A DNA stretch of 64,000 nt from Nereocystis luetkeana (GCA_031213475.1 JARUPZ010000019.1:3126770-3190769), one strand, 5' to 3'. Positions 45,201-59,600 are shown, counted from the stretch's first letter. A program made the numbers and translations. The notes: generated by a model not told the origin, from the sequence alone.

Positions 45201-48200
45201 GGGGGCATTTTTTTGCTGTTTGCTGCGCCGACGACGCCATTGTGGGGCGGACGTCCTGCACAGGTTTCTCTCCCGTGTGGTTGTGCTTATACTTAGTACT
45301 GTTACGCGGGATCATAGTTAATAGGACCAAATATTGCTAAGTAAGAATGGTTAAATATTTAGGGTTTTTTGTATACCATAGGTCCTATTAACTATGCTAT
45401 GGTCCCCCGTGATATGGTGTACACACCGAGGTGCTGGCTGTAGGTCGGTGTAAATACCTCGGGGTTCTATTCACGCGGAATGGAGTGGCAAGACCTGGGG
45501 TGTGACGTTGAACGTGTTTGTCATGAGGCGATATACTTCTGTCTACCAGGGGGAGGGGACCTGGTATCCACGTGTAACGAACTCCTTTGAGATTTCTTTG
45601 CTTTTTTCTTCCTGCCATCTGCTGTATGCGTATTGCCGAGCAACGTGGTGTGACAAATGATTTGCATGTGATGAGATGGACAAGAAAAAAAAAACACACG
45701 CAGGTTTTTTTTTGTTTTGTTTTAAGAGTGTTACATTTTTTACCAGGTACCATCATACCGGTGCGTGCTCAAACACAGATATGATGTGTACGTACCAGCA
45801 ACGCTTGATGCTTGTGTGTTGTCGATGCTCGCCGCGATGCTTGATGCTTGGTGCTTGGTGCGATGTATCGATGCTATGTGCGATACGATGTCATGATGCT
45901 TGCATGATGATCTATGCATGACTGCTGTGACGTGATCAAACAATGCCCCCTACACCCCGCCCCCCCCACCGCCGCCACCGCCACCACTACCACCACTACC
46001 ATGACATGTAAACTCTGGACTCTGGTAGGACTTCATCGCGTCGAGGGATGTGGACATCGTGCGCCAGGCGACCAAGGGCATCGGCACGAAAGAAGACATG
46101 CTCATCAACACGCTCTGCAACCGCACCAAGAAGCAGCTCGATGCCATCGATTTGCGCTACCACAAGAAGGTGCGTGCCCCGTCGCTATTCCGCAGTCCGG
46201 ACCGCCCGTGCTTTTGCTTACTTGCGGGGGGGTGGGGGAGGTGGAAGGGCGGGGGGTGGAGATGGGGGGGGGCGGTGTACTCATTATCATGCATGGCCGT
46301 AGTCGTATGACCGTAGACCCTCGCATCCCTACAATGCCGGGACGAGGAATGTCGGGTTTTCGCCGACCAGGCAGATTTTGCTTGCACCAAGCGCGAAGCG
46401 CCGTGAGGCACTGGGCGAGTCGCATGAAGGGTGAGCTGCATCCTATTAATACTAAGAACCGCTTTGGAGGCGGATTTTCTTGCATATGGCAGCATCAATA
46501 AATTGATTTAATTTCTGATAAGGCCAGTTTCCAGAGACAGCAATGGGTTTACTATGTAACTGCCTCGTGGGTGCCCCGCCATATACACACTACGTGATAC
46601 GATCATCCCCCCTTGTGGGGAGTAAAGGTTCTCCCCGCACAAAAATGGTCTATAACTTGACCGCCAGCCGTGGAAACCGCCAAAAAAAAACAATAAAAAC
46701 GGCACCCTTGCTGCCTAGCTCACGCAATGAGAGGCGTGTTTTACAGCGTCGTCGCCAACCGACGCCAACCCAACATATATATATATATATATATATACAT
46801 AGGCGGGGGGGAGGGGGGATATAGCCCTTGGTGGCTCGTGCAAACCGCCCACGCGCAGGCTACGTACATCCGTAGCGTCATCATTGTCGCCGTATATGTA
46901 TACGTGCATGCCGTTACCGCCCCGGCTCGCTCGCTGTGTCTGGTCGGTCGCGGACGAAAATATGCTCCGCGTAACGTTTCACTTTTCACACGCATGCGCG
47001 CTAGGAGAGCGGCCTGCTGGAGGTACATGAAGTGATCAGTGTCCATGACCAGCGTGCGGTGCAATAGACTGAGTATCAACCTCTCGAATCGGTCGAGCTC
47101 ACAGCTGACGTACGGATTGCACTAATTTTATTACAAAAACAAATCGCGAGAGTTTGCTCCTGTATATATGTATACCCTGTCTTATCTTTATGCCTTGTCT
47201 TTGGTGTATCGTATGATTTTTTTTTTTTGTTGGTTTGCTCGTTTGTTTTAATTGTTTTGCTTTTTTTTCGTTCGTTTTGTTTGTTGTGATATATATATAT
47301 ATATAATATATATATATATTATATATATATATTAATGTTAACCGTATGCACTTGCAGTACGAGAGCAGCCTGCTGAAAGTGGTGGCCGGCGACGTCGGCG
47401 GCGACTTCGGAAAGATGATGAGGTACGCCCTGCTCGATACCGATGCCTACGGAGCGGAAATCTTCACCCTCGCCACCAAAGGTAAGTAAGCGACAACAGA
47501 GCTAGCCGCCCCTAGGCAGAGGAGGGAGGGGAAGGGGGTAGGAGGGGGAGGGGAGGGGAGAGGGAGGGGGAGGGGGAGGGGGAGGAGGACGGGAGGGAGG
47601 GAAGGGGGGGGGGGAGGGGGAGGAGGATAGGAGCGGGGGGGGAGGGGGGGGGGGACGGCAGGGGGGAGGGAAGGGGGCGGGGGGGGGGGGGGTACTCATT
47701 TGTTGCTTGCCTTGAGTCATACGACCATTGGGGGGGGTGCACTCGATATCATGCATGACCGTAGTCGTATGAGCGGGAGTCAATGCCTCTGTTTAGTAGT
47801 AGTCTGTTTACACGTGGTATGTGCTTGGTAGTTCGTACCGCGAGCCGTGCATTCCTCGGGTCTAGGTACTCACGCGAAACGGGGCGTGGAAAGTAGCAGG
47901 TGGGGGTATACTCTGTGTGACAACGGCGAATCATACCATACATACCAACTCGATTTTTTTGTTTTAAAAAAAAAAAAAAAAATTGCGAAGATGTATATGT
48001 CGTGCGAACATGTTGTTAGTAAAACTCTTGAGTACGTGCCTGCTAGTAAGAGGTAGTAAGAGTATGATGCAAATGGCCGATCTCATTCACGGCTGATATA
48101 TTTTACCTGGTATATATTTTCAGAAGCTACGCTTTGGTATGATACGCCATCTGTGAATTCGCCCCCCCCCCCCCCCCCCCCCCCCGCTACGAGGCAGAGG

Positions 48201-50559
48201 CAGTTACATAGAATACCCAGTGCTGTGTCTTAGAAGTGGCCACACCAAAAAACAAATGAATTATTTCGACTCTTGTCCTCCGTATACACGTGCAAGGAAG
48301 TCCGCCTCACTGCCGCTTCGCACCTGGAGAAAGTAATCAATGTCTGCCTGGTCGGGGAAAAGCCGACGTGCTCCGTCCCGGCGTTGTTGGCGTATCTACG
48401 TCCATACGACTACGGCCATGCATGATAATCAGTACACACCCTCACCCCCCCCCCCCCCCCCCCCCCCCGCTCCCCTTCCCCTCTCTCCTCTTTTTGGTGG
48501 TCCCGTTGGACTCGGTCCGCTGAAGGGATGGGCACGAACGAAGAAGTGCTGATTGACCTAGTGAACACGGTTTCGAACGCCCAGATGGCTGCCATCAAGC
48601 AGAAGTGGGAGGCCAAGGTGATGAGATAGGCTTTGAAGCGATCGGACGCCGCCCTTTCTTTCTGCTGTTGTTGCATGGCGTGTTGGTGGTGGTGGTGGCG
48701 GTATTACTGTATTGTTGGTGCTGTTGGTGGTATGGGTAGCGTAGCTGGTGGTGGTGGTGGTGGTAGTAGTAGGCAGATACATAAGCTTTGTCGAATCCCA
48801 CCTGGTGGTGTGGAGGGGGGGGGGGGGGGCGGGGTATTCATTTAGCTTGAATCGATGTTCCGCCTATTAATAGTGAAGAGGATTTGTTGGATATGTTTTT
48901 TTGTGATAACGTACCGTACTTTCGACATGAGCGGTCGGTCAGCCGTCGTGGTGTACGCAATACTAATACATCGGCTGGTAAGGTGTGCCCGGTGCTCATG
49001 AGATGATTTCGCTAACGACGGCGCGATCGATACAACCTACGGTCGACACCCATCTACGCTATCCTAGGAGATAGACGGTGGCCACAGGTGGCCAAACAGG
49101 ACGGGAATAAGATTTAGCAAGAAATATTTATGTAATATATGGAAACAGCGTAATGAGCGCCCGAAAATGTTGGAAATGTCTCTATTAGGAATAGGAACGG
49201 CGGTCCGTCTCGAAAGGGATACGGTGTCAATTGACTAAGGCAAGCAACAAATAAGTACGCTCCCCCGCTCCCCTACACATGTATGCCAACAAATTAAGTC
49301 ATTCTCCCCCGTTACCCTGAAACGTAACGCATACGCCAAAAGGGTAAAGTTTCCTGCAGAAAATCTGTTTCTTGTGCGATGCTTTTCCGCAGGCAGGCCG
49401 GCCGACCGGCCACACTCGAAGCGACCAACAGACCGACCACTCATAGCGACCGACCGACCACTCATAAACGACCGACCGGCTTACTACTCACAACGACCGA
49501 CCGGCTTACCACTTATAACGACCGACCGTCCGTCTTACCACTCCTAACGACCGACCGGCTTGCCGCTCCTACCTACCGACTGACCGACCGCCCGACCCTT
49601 TATCGGCTGACCGAACCGCAGAACAACAAGTCCATGCTCGACTGCCTCAACTCGGAGCTGAGCGGCAACGCGCGTAAGCTGATGGTTATGCTGCTCCTCG
49701 GGAAGAAGAGCGAATCGCTGGACGTGAGTTGCCGGCCGGAGTTGTTCCGTCCTTCTTCGGTCACTGTTTTCCTTGCTCTTGCTTTTGTTCTCGCTTTTGT
49801 TTTTGGTCGTGTTATCTGTTCTTGGCCTGGTTCTTGGTTTTTCAGAGTTTGCTTTAGTTTTGCTTCTTGTTTTTGTGGTTTGTGATTCGTTCTTGTCCCT
49901 TTGTTCTTCTCGTTTGTTCTTGTTTTTTTGTTTTGTCCTTGCTCTTGTCTTGGGGTGCGAAGGCTTGGCTAGAGGTAACAAACACGACACGATTGGGTGG
50001 TATGGGACGGGTCCAACTGCATACTGCTTGGCGCAGGTTTTGTCCCCGGTTGCTCACGATCGCTCACGCGTGTGTTGTCTTGGTACCGCCGTGTTTAGTT
50101 GTGCTCTTGCCCCGCTCACATGCTTCTCAGCTACCCCTGCCACGAGAGGACTATTATGGGGGACCATAGTAAGTAGAACCAAATATTGTTTGTAAAAATA
50201 GCGAAATATGCAAGTTTTTGTGTTTACCATAGGTCCTATTAACTATGGTCCCCCGTAATAGTCGTTCCTCCCGAGAAACAACAGCAGTAACGCCTATTGG
50301 TACTATTTCGGGGGACTACGATAGTAAATAGGACCTACGGTACACGTAGAAACCTGTATATTCACCTATTTTGCTAACAATAATTGGTCCTATTTACTAT
50401 GGTCCCCCTTAGTATCAACAGAGAGGAAACGGGGACACCCCGTGACAGTTGCTCTTGCTCTTGCCTTCCTTGGCGTTTTCCTCGCCTCGGTCCCTTGTTA
50501 TTGTCCCTGCCACTGCCCGAACGCGCAAAAATAATCGGAAAGCCTGTGTATGCCGCCGG

Positions 50560-50604
<45 letters not shown>

Positions 50605-53600
50605 ACGCCGAGGCCGACCGGGGCACCCTTGCCCCGCCGAAAGGGGAGAGGCGGGGCGGGGGAGGGGGGGGGGGGAGGGAGGGAGGGTCAAGTGAACAAG
50701 AGCAATACTCGTACATCATGCCGCTTGTCAACCCACCCCCACCCCACGAAAGATTAGAGGGATCGGCGATTTCCCCCCCCCTTAAGGGACCGCACCCTTT
50801 ACAATAAAACTATTACGGGGGGGGCATATTAAATAGGACCTACGGTACTCGCCGAAACCTATATATTTCGCTATTTTTAGGGACAATATTTGGTCCTGTT
50901 TACTATGGTCCCCCGAAATAGATATGACGGTGGAGATATCCATGGTGGATTCTGGCTTACTCATATCATAGCCCCTGTGATGTGCGCGGGGTCGCGGATG
51001 GGATGCGTGGTCAATGGTCAGATGACTAAGGCGAGCAACATATGAGTACGCCCCCCCCCCCCCCCCCCCCTGTAATGTGTAATGTGTATCGTTGCGAGGG
51101 GAATACAGTAGTCAGACGCAAAATACGTTAGCGGTACTGTAAAAATAGGGGGGCACAGGGGAGATATATGTTTTCATTTTTGGGGACCATGGTGAGTTCT
51201 GGTTGGTGCTTCGGTTCCCTAGTGATAGGATACTATTAATAATAGATAGTAGAATAGATAGCATACTAATAGATAGTAGAATAGATAGCATACTAATCAA
51301 CAGTGGAATAGATAGGATACTAATAAATAGTAGAATAGATAGAATACTAATAGATAATATAAATAGATCGGATACTAATAAATAGTAGAATAGATAGGAT
51401 ACTATTATGTAGTATCATAGATGGGATACTAATAAATAGTAGAATAAGATACTCTTAAATAATAATAGTAGAAAATATAGGATACTTTTAAATAGTAGAA
51501 TAGAGAGGATACTAATAAATACTAGAGTAGATGAGACACTAATATTGCCCAGAAATAATGCCTAACGAGGCCCTCGACGCGCCCAGAAGGAGACCGGTCT
51601 CACCTCACTAGAGGGGAACATATGAACAGTATTGAGACCCAAATGAGGTGTGTAAAAGTACCTGGTGCGACGTGGGTCCATCGTGGGTTCTGATCACTAT
51701 GCCCCCCCCCCCCCCCCCGCCCGGTAATAATGGCACGACTCTCGACGGAAATATAGGGGGCGTTTATACATAAATATGAAGACCCAACGGTCCTTACATT
51801 TCCGACCTAGAGCAGTCCTTCTATTTCCACTCAAGACCTTCGCGCCGCACTCCACCTCACCACCCCACCCCCCCTCCCCCCAAGCCCCACGCAACCGCTT
51901 GACCCCCTTTTCTTTTTGTTGTTGTTGTTGTTGTCCCTCGCTGCTTGCTTGCTCGAACCGAATCCGTCCGCGAGAGCAGTCCGACCCTTCGTTGGCCGCG
52001 GAGCAAGCGGCAGCCCTGCACGACGCAGGCGTTAATAAGTTGATCGGTACCGACAACGACGTCTTCCTTGACATCCTGGGGGGCCAGTCCCGCCCACAGA
52101 TTCAGGTGAGGGTGGTGGTGGGTGGTGGTGGTGTTGGTGGTGGTGTTGGTGGTGGTGTTGGTGTTGGTGTTGGTGGTGGTGGTGTTGTTGGTGGTGTTGG
52201 TGGTGTTGGTGGTGTTGGTGGTGTTGGTGTTGGTGTTGGTGGTTGTGGTGTTAGTGGTGATGGTATTGGTGTTGGTGATGTTGATGGTGGTGGTGGTGAT
52301 GGTGTTGGTGCTGGTGGTGTTGGTGGCGGTGGTGGCGTTGATGGAGGTTTTGGTGGTGGTGGTAGTGATAGTGATGTCGGTGTTGGTGGTATTGGTATTG
52401 GTGGTGATGTTGTTGATGGTGGTGGTGGTGGTGGTGGTGTTGGTGGTGTTGGTGGTGGTGTTGGTGGTGTTGGTGGTGTTGGTGGTGTTGGTGATGGTGT
52501 TGGTGGTGGTGTTGGTGTTGGTGGTGGTGGTGGTGGTGGTGTTGGTGTTGGTGTTGGTGGTGTTGTTGGGGGTGTTGGTGGTGTTGGTGGTGTTGGTGAT
52601 GGTGTTGGTGTTGGTGGTTGTGGTGTTAGTGGTGATGGTATTGGTGTTGGTGATGTTGATGGTGGTGGTGGTGATGGTGTTGGTGCTGGTGGTGTTGGTG
52701 GCGGTGGTGGCGTTGATGGAGGTTTTGGTGGTGGTGGTAGTGATAGTGATGTCGGTGTTGGTGGTATTGGTGGTATTGGTGGTGATGTTGTTGATGGTGG
52801 TGTGGTGGTGGTGGTGGTGGTGGTGTTGGTGGTGGTGATGGTGTTGGTGGTGATGGTTCTGGTGGTGTTGGTGGTGGTGTTGGTGGTATTGGTGGTGTTG
52901 GTGATGGTGTTGGTGTTGGTGTTGGTGGTTGTGGTGTTAGTGGGGATGGTGTTGGTGTTGGTGATGTTGATGGTGGTGATGGTGTTGGTGGTGTTGGTGG
53001 TTGTGGTGATGGTGTTTGTGGTGTTAGTGGTGATGGTGTTGGTGTTGGTGATGTTGATGGTGTTGGTGGTGATGGTGTTGGTGTTGTTGGTGGTGTTGGT
53101 GGCGGTGGCGGTGGTGGCGTTGATGGAGGTTTGGTGGTGGTGGTTTTGGTGGTGTTGGTAGTGATAGTGATGTTGGTGTTGGTGTTGGTGTTAGTATTGG
53201 TGGTATTGGTGGTGATGTTGGTGTTGGTGTTGGTGGTGGTGGTGGTGTTGGTGGTGGTGTTGGTGGTGGTGATGGTGTTGGTGGTGATGGTTTTGGTGGT
53301 GGTGGTGGTGGTGTTGGTGGTGTTGGTGGTGATGGTGATGGTGTTGGTATTGGTGGTGGTGTTGGTGGTTGTGGTGTTAGTGGGGATGGTGTTGGTGTTG
53401 GTGATGTCGATGGTGATGGTGGTGATGGTGTTGGTGGTGTTGGTGGTTGTGGTGTCAGTGGTGATGGTGTTGGTGTTGGTGATGTTGATGGTGTTGGTGG
53501 TGATGGTGTTGGTGTTGTTGGTGGTGTTGGTGGCGGTGGCGGTGGTGGCGTTGAGGGAGGTTTGGTGGTGGTGGTGGTTTTGGTGGTGTTGGTAGTGATA

Positions 53601-56600
53601 GTGATGTTGGTGTTGGTGTTGGTGTTAGTATTGGTGGTATTGGTGGTGATGTTGGTGTTGGTGTTGGTGTTGGTGTTGGTGGTGGTGGTGGTGGAGGTGG
53701 TGTTGGTGTTGGTGGTGATGGTGTTGGTTTTGGTGGTGTTGGTGTTGGTGGTGGTGTTGGTGGTGTTGGTGGTGTTGGTGATGGTGTTGGTGTTGGTGCT
53801 GGTGCTGGTGTTGGTGGTGATGGTGTTAGTGTTGGTGATGTTGATGGTGATGGTGGTGATGGTGTTGGTTGTGTTGGTGGTTGTGGTGATGGTAGTGATG
53901 GTGTTGGTGGTGTTGGTGGTGTTGGTGGTGATGGTGGTGTTGGTGTTGGTGGTGGTGTTGGTGGTTGTGTTGTTTGTGGTGATGATATTGGTGATGTTGA
54001 TGGTGTTGGTGGTGATGGTGTTAGTGTTGGTGCTGGTGGTGTTGGTGGCGGTGGCGGTGGTGGCGTTGATGGAGGTTTTGGTGGTGGTGGTGGTGGTGGT
54101 GGTGGTAGTGATGTTGGTGTTGGTGGTGGTATTGGTGGTATTGGTGGTGATGTTTTTTTTTTTTTTTTTATCCTCCGGCGGATTGGTAAAAATAAAGCTT
54201 AAGCTCACCACATGTTGATGGTGGTGTGGTGGTGATCGTGGTGATCGTGGTACGGGTGGTATTTGTGTTGTTGTTTTTTGGTGGTGGTTTGTGATGGTTG
54301 TTGGCAGCGGTGGTGTTTCTTGAGACCCTCTCTATCCCTCCGGCGGCCTCTTCCCCCCCTTTGTCGTTCTCCTGTGTTCGCGTTTTTATGCCGAAATAAA
54401 CCTCGATGATGTTCTCTGCTTCACTCCGTTTTCGAGCCTTGTCTCCCGCCCCGTTTTCCATGTTTTGGAGGCCTTTTTTTCGATTCCTTTTTTCGACGTT
54501 CGATTCTTTTCCGATTTCTTTTTTCCCTTGTGCATCAATTTCCACTCCTTTTTCGATCTTGCTTCTTGCTCCTCCTTCTTTTTTTCTTTCGCTCCTTTTT
54601 TTTTTTCGCTCACTTTTTCCTCTCGTCGTTTTTTTGTTGTTGTTTGGTTTGGTTTAGTTTCGATTTTATCTTTTTCCGTGACTGGTGCTCTTTTTTTCGT
54701 TTTCGTTTTCGTTTTATTTCTTCGCCGTGTCTTACCTTTGTTGCAGGCGATCAAGACCGCGTACGAACAAAACTACAGCATGTCCCTCATGAGGGCCGTC
54801 AACAAGAGCTGCAGCGGGACCTACAAGAAGTGCCTGCTCGCCTGCCTCTTCCCCACCTCCGAGGTGATGAAAACCGCTGCGTATTGCCGCTCTGCCGTTA
54901 TTAATATTCTGGCCGTAGATATAGTCCCCATTTCGACTCTGTCATTCGAATTAAACGTTCATTATTTTCCTGGCCAGAGAGAGGGAGAGTGGTATTTACT
55001 TACGAGCGAAACGAGTCGCTGTTATTTGCACGGCATATACATACGTAGGCGGGGGGGAGGGGAGGGGAGGGGAGGGGGAGGGGGAGGGGGGGGGGTGTAC
55101 TCATTATCGTGCATGGCCGTAGTCGTATGACCATAGACCCTCGCATCCCTACATTGCCGGGAGGGGGGGGGGGTCTTTCGTGCTGGGTTCCATTCGGGGA
55201 TAGAAGTTTCCTCGCTTTTTCTACTGGTGTTTTGTAGAGTCAGTCTCGAGCGACCCAGCTGGCGGCGGCGACTCACGCAGATACCTGCTGCTGTACCAGT
55301 TCGTATACGCACCACGCTGGACGGAAAAGTGTAAGGAGCTTTTGGTATTGATGTTAATGTGTCAGCAATCCTTATGTTTCCGTCCAGAGACCCTGCATTC
55401 AAGTACAGTGTTAAAAGTGGTCCCCTTCTGCATGGTGCACCGGTTGCCCGCTAACTATTACGGAGGGCCATAGTAAATACCCTGGTAGGACCAAATATTG
55501 TTATTTATGGGGGACCATAGTTAACAGGACAAATATTGTTAGTAAAAATGGTTAAACATATACCTGGTAGGTTTTTATGTATACCATAGGTCCTGTTAAC
55601 TACGGTCCCCCGTAATAGTAAAGAGAGGTAAGTATATACCTGGTAGTTTTTTTGTGTATAACGTAGGTCCTATTTACTATGGCCCCCCGCTAACTATTAC
55701 GGGGGACCATAGTTAATAGGACCTACGGTACACACGAAAACCTATATATTTTCATATTTTTACCATCAGATATTTGGTTCTGTTTACTATGGTCCCCGCT
55801 AACTAGTGCCTGTGGGATGAATCGCTTGGCACAGAGGGGGGGTTCACCAGCAGGGTGGTATTGATAGTGTGCGGAGTAACCTAGTGCCGGTTGGCGCTAT
55901 GTATAGTGCCGGTGTTGTTGGCTGGCGGATACCATACCGGGACTATATGGAGGGGCCGGCACTACTACTGCATGTATAAACCGAAACGCGAGTTCCTAGC
56001 GATCGCTATCCCATATTGTTAACAAAAGCTGTAGTCACTATAATCCATGCCACAAATCGGTGGGAGGGAGGGAGGGAGGGAGGGAGGGGGTATGGGGGGG
56101 AAAAGGGCGAATGGGAGTTGTGGGGGGGGAGGGGGGAGGGGAGGGCAGGGGGGAGATGGGCAGGGTTGGGGAATCGGGCGGTCGGGGGAGGGGGGGAGGG
56201 GGGGAGGGGGGGGGGGGGTGTACTCGATAGGAGAGATGTACTCGATCTCATGCATGGCCATAGTCGCATGACCATAGACCCTCGCATCCCTACAATGCCG
56301 GGACGGAGCATGTCGGGTTTTCACCGACCAGGCAGACATTGCTTGCACCAAGCGCGAAGCGCCGTGAGGTGTCTGGCGAGTCGCATGAAGGGTGAGCTGC
56401 ATCCTACTAAGAACCGCTTTTGAGGCGGACTTGCATATGGACGACAGCTTCAATGAGTTGATTTAATTTCCGATGTAGGCATTTCCAGAGACAGCAATGG
56501 GAGTACTATGTAACTGCTTCTTGGGTGCCTTACCTAGAACACTACGTGATGCGATCATTCCCCATTGTGCGAAGTAAAGGTTCTTTACCTCGCACAAATG

Positions 56601-59600
56601 ATCTAACTCGACAANNNNNNNNNNNNNNNNNNNNNNNNNNNNNNNNNNNNNNNNNNNNNNNNNNNNNNNNNNNNNNNNNNNNNNNNNNNNNNNNNNNNNN
56701 NNNNNNNNNNNNNNGAACGTACGAACATGTTGTCATCAAGCGTCTACATACGGCAAGCACAGCCCATCAGACCCGCACAAAGCAGAGAAGCAAGTGCGTG
56801 CCGGCTAGAGCGCCACAACGCAAGCCAGCGGCCAACGCAAGCCAACAGACTAAAGTTGGCGAGGGTCAGGATGTCGTCGAGCCTTCGTACAGCTCGCCGG
56901 GGTCTCAAAACGAACGAAGACATCGAAACCTGTGCCCGGCGACTGCGACGGACAACAACAACAACAACAACAATGTTGTCGTATGCTCGTACGTACTGTA
57001 GGAGCTCTTGGCGATTGCGAGTCGTCAGTTTGCGTCTGCGATCGTGGATCCCTCTGTTCGCTCCACTCGTACGTTGTTGTTTTTTGTTCCTTGCGAGCGA
57101 GCGAGCGAGCGCCGCCCGCGGAACGAAGCGCTTTGTAAAGTCTTTCAAACACACACAAGAGGCCCAATAATTGCCCACTAATTCCCACCGCGTAAATCTC
57201 TTCCTCCCCTCGCGTCCCCTCCCCTTCCCACAAACCCACCTCCGCGCCCGACATCACAGGCGGCGACGTGCTGGGCCGCCGGCCCTGACCCGACCGGCGG
57301 CATGGAGTACGTGACGGAGAAGGCCCTAGCGTCGGCTGACTCGTCGAACCAGAAGGACCTGGCCAAGGCCCTCCTTCAGGAGCGTGCCAACGTGAAGGAC
57401 TTCGTCTGCCAGGTAAGGCAGGCCCCCAAAGCCGTCTCCGTCGCCGCCTCTGTTCCTTGCTGTTCGTTCTGTCCGTTTGTTCTCTTGTATCAATCGTTAT
57501 TTTTTCCTGCATACTATCAGTACACATTTATCTCCATCTCCTTTGTTATGTAGTTGTATGAGTTTTTTTTTCTTGGGGGTTAAGTGCTGCCTGTTTTAGT
57601 TCCGCGTTATTTTGCGTATTTTTGGTATTTTTCTCTTTCCTTGTACTTTTTTCGGTATCGTCCTTTGTTTCGTTCGTTTTTGCGTGATTTTTTTATTCTT
57701 TTTTTCTTGCTTTTTAGTGGTATTGAACTATGTACATACACCGAGTATAATATATTTCGTGTTTTATTTATTTTATTTTCGGGTGTTGTTTTTTTGCTGC
57801 TACGCTTTCTTTTCTTGTTGCTTTTTTCATTCGGTAAACATTTCTTTATCCCCGTTTTTCTTGTCCCGCCGTGTCACCGCTTGCCTTTGTTTCGTATTTA
57901 TCATCCTTTTTCCCGGATAACATTATCGCGGGGGACCATGTTGAATAAGACCTACGGTACACCCTAAAACATATACTTACTATATTTCGTTATTTTTACT
58001 AACAATATTTGGTCCTATTACTGCGGGTCCCCCGTTATGGCTAGCATAAAAGCGTTATACAGTATATGGCCTATACACGTAGTGAGGACCCAAATGTTGG
58101 AAGTGTCTCTGCTAGGAGTAGGAACGGTGTCCCGTCTCGAAAGGGGTGCGCGGCCAATGGTCAGATGACCTACAGGGAGACGAACAACGAATTGAGTAAC
58201 CCCCGCCCCCCGCGTCTGTTCTCGAAGCGGATACGTGGTCAATGGTCGAACGCCTTGAGACAAACAACAAATGAATATCCCCCCCCCCCCCGACTTCTGC
58301 CTGGTCGGTGAAAACCCGACATGCTCCGTCCGGCATTGTAGGGATGCGAGGGTCTATGGTCATACGACTACGGCCATGCACGAGATCGAGTACATCTCTC
58401 CTATCGAGTACACCCCCCCCCCCCCCCCCCCCGACTACGTCCCGGCATTGTAGGGATGCGGGGGGCCTATGGCCATACGACTACGACCATGCATGATATC
58501 GAGTACACCCCCCTCCCTTCCCCTCGCCGCCTCCCCCATCGTGAAAGGGATGCGTTACCAATGGTCAAAATACCGAGGCGAGCAACAAGCGAGTACGCCC
58601 GTCTCCCCATCCCCGCGCCCCCCCCCCCCCTCCCTGGTTTTGGCAGGCTGACGCCGGAGACATCCGCAAGGCTTGCAAAGGTCTCGGCACGAACGACTCC
58701 CGTCTGGTTGCCATCGTCTGCGGTCGCACGAAGCCTCACCTGGCGAGGGTGGACGAGTACTACCACTCCCTCTTCGGCATGTCGGTGGCGGCGCAGATCA
58801 AATACGAGTGCTTCGGGACTTACAGGTGAGTGAGTTTTTATTTTTTCTGTCGCGCTCGAGTTTAAGGTAAGTGTACGAGTACTTCGGGACTTACCAAAAA
58901 AAAAGAAAAAAGTCTCCTTTGTGTCTCTGTCCCGTAGTCAGCGGTAATGTGTACCGGTACAGTATGCTTGTTGCAGCAGTAGTCAAGTCAGTACTCGTAG
59001 CCATCTACAGTACATAAAATAGCAGGTTTCGCATTCGTATACACGTCAGCACTGACTTGACATATACACGCCACAAACAAACCAAAGCCCCGCCCCCCAA
59101 CCCCAACCCCCCCTTATTTGTGCCTGTCAGGTATTTCTGAGTAGTATACCTGAGCGGGAATTAAGAGAACGATTTGGTATACGTACAACTAAACGAAACG
59201 CCAAAACCAGCTTTTTAACGCCTGGAACAAGGTCTTGACCTGACGGAGTACCCCCCCCCCCCCCCCCCTCCGCGCCCCATCCCCTAACACAACCCCACCC
59301 CACCCCCCTACCCTCCACAACAACCCCTAACCCACCGACACAACGCCTACCCCTCTGAAAAACGCATATATACCCCCCCCCCCCCCCCCTCTACGAAACC
59401 CCTTGCACACACCACTACGGTTGTATGCCTGAACCGAGTACACCTCTACCCTTTCTGCATATCCCCTATAAATACCCTCCCTATGGAAAGGCCTACCCCC
59501 CCTGCACAGCGCCTCACCTCCCTCTACGAAACCCCTGAACAATCTCTCCCATGTATCACTCTGCACAGCCCCCCCCCCCACACCTGTGCTCAACGCATAT

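Larger units (their letters stand above)
36255..46028 (+). other. Annexin intron 1 (9.8 kb) or undetected sequence between genes
   Basis: Holds a hAT-like element, a 180-bp tandem array, MITE A and B copies, SINE E and element C. A possible separate exon lies near 38880-39287. If that is a real gene, exon 1 may not belong to the annexin. Confidence 0.45.

Noticed and set aside
47283..47335. The (AT)n run before annexin exon 3 as a promoter TATA region
   Set aside because: It lies inside the gene between two exons of one annexin repeat and is an ordinary microsatellite.
47502..47783. Proline-rich frames opposite the polypurine tract (also 61076-61354 and 24481-24698)
   Set aside because: They are pure products of G/C homopolymer tracts, with no conserved residues.
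52122..54218. Long Val-, Gly- or Thr-rich open frames on both strands (up to 461 codons)
   Set aside because: They are translations of the GT minisatellite, which has almost no stop codons in several frames. Only 51980-52105 within the first frame is a real exon.
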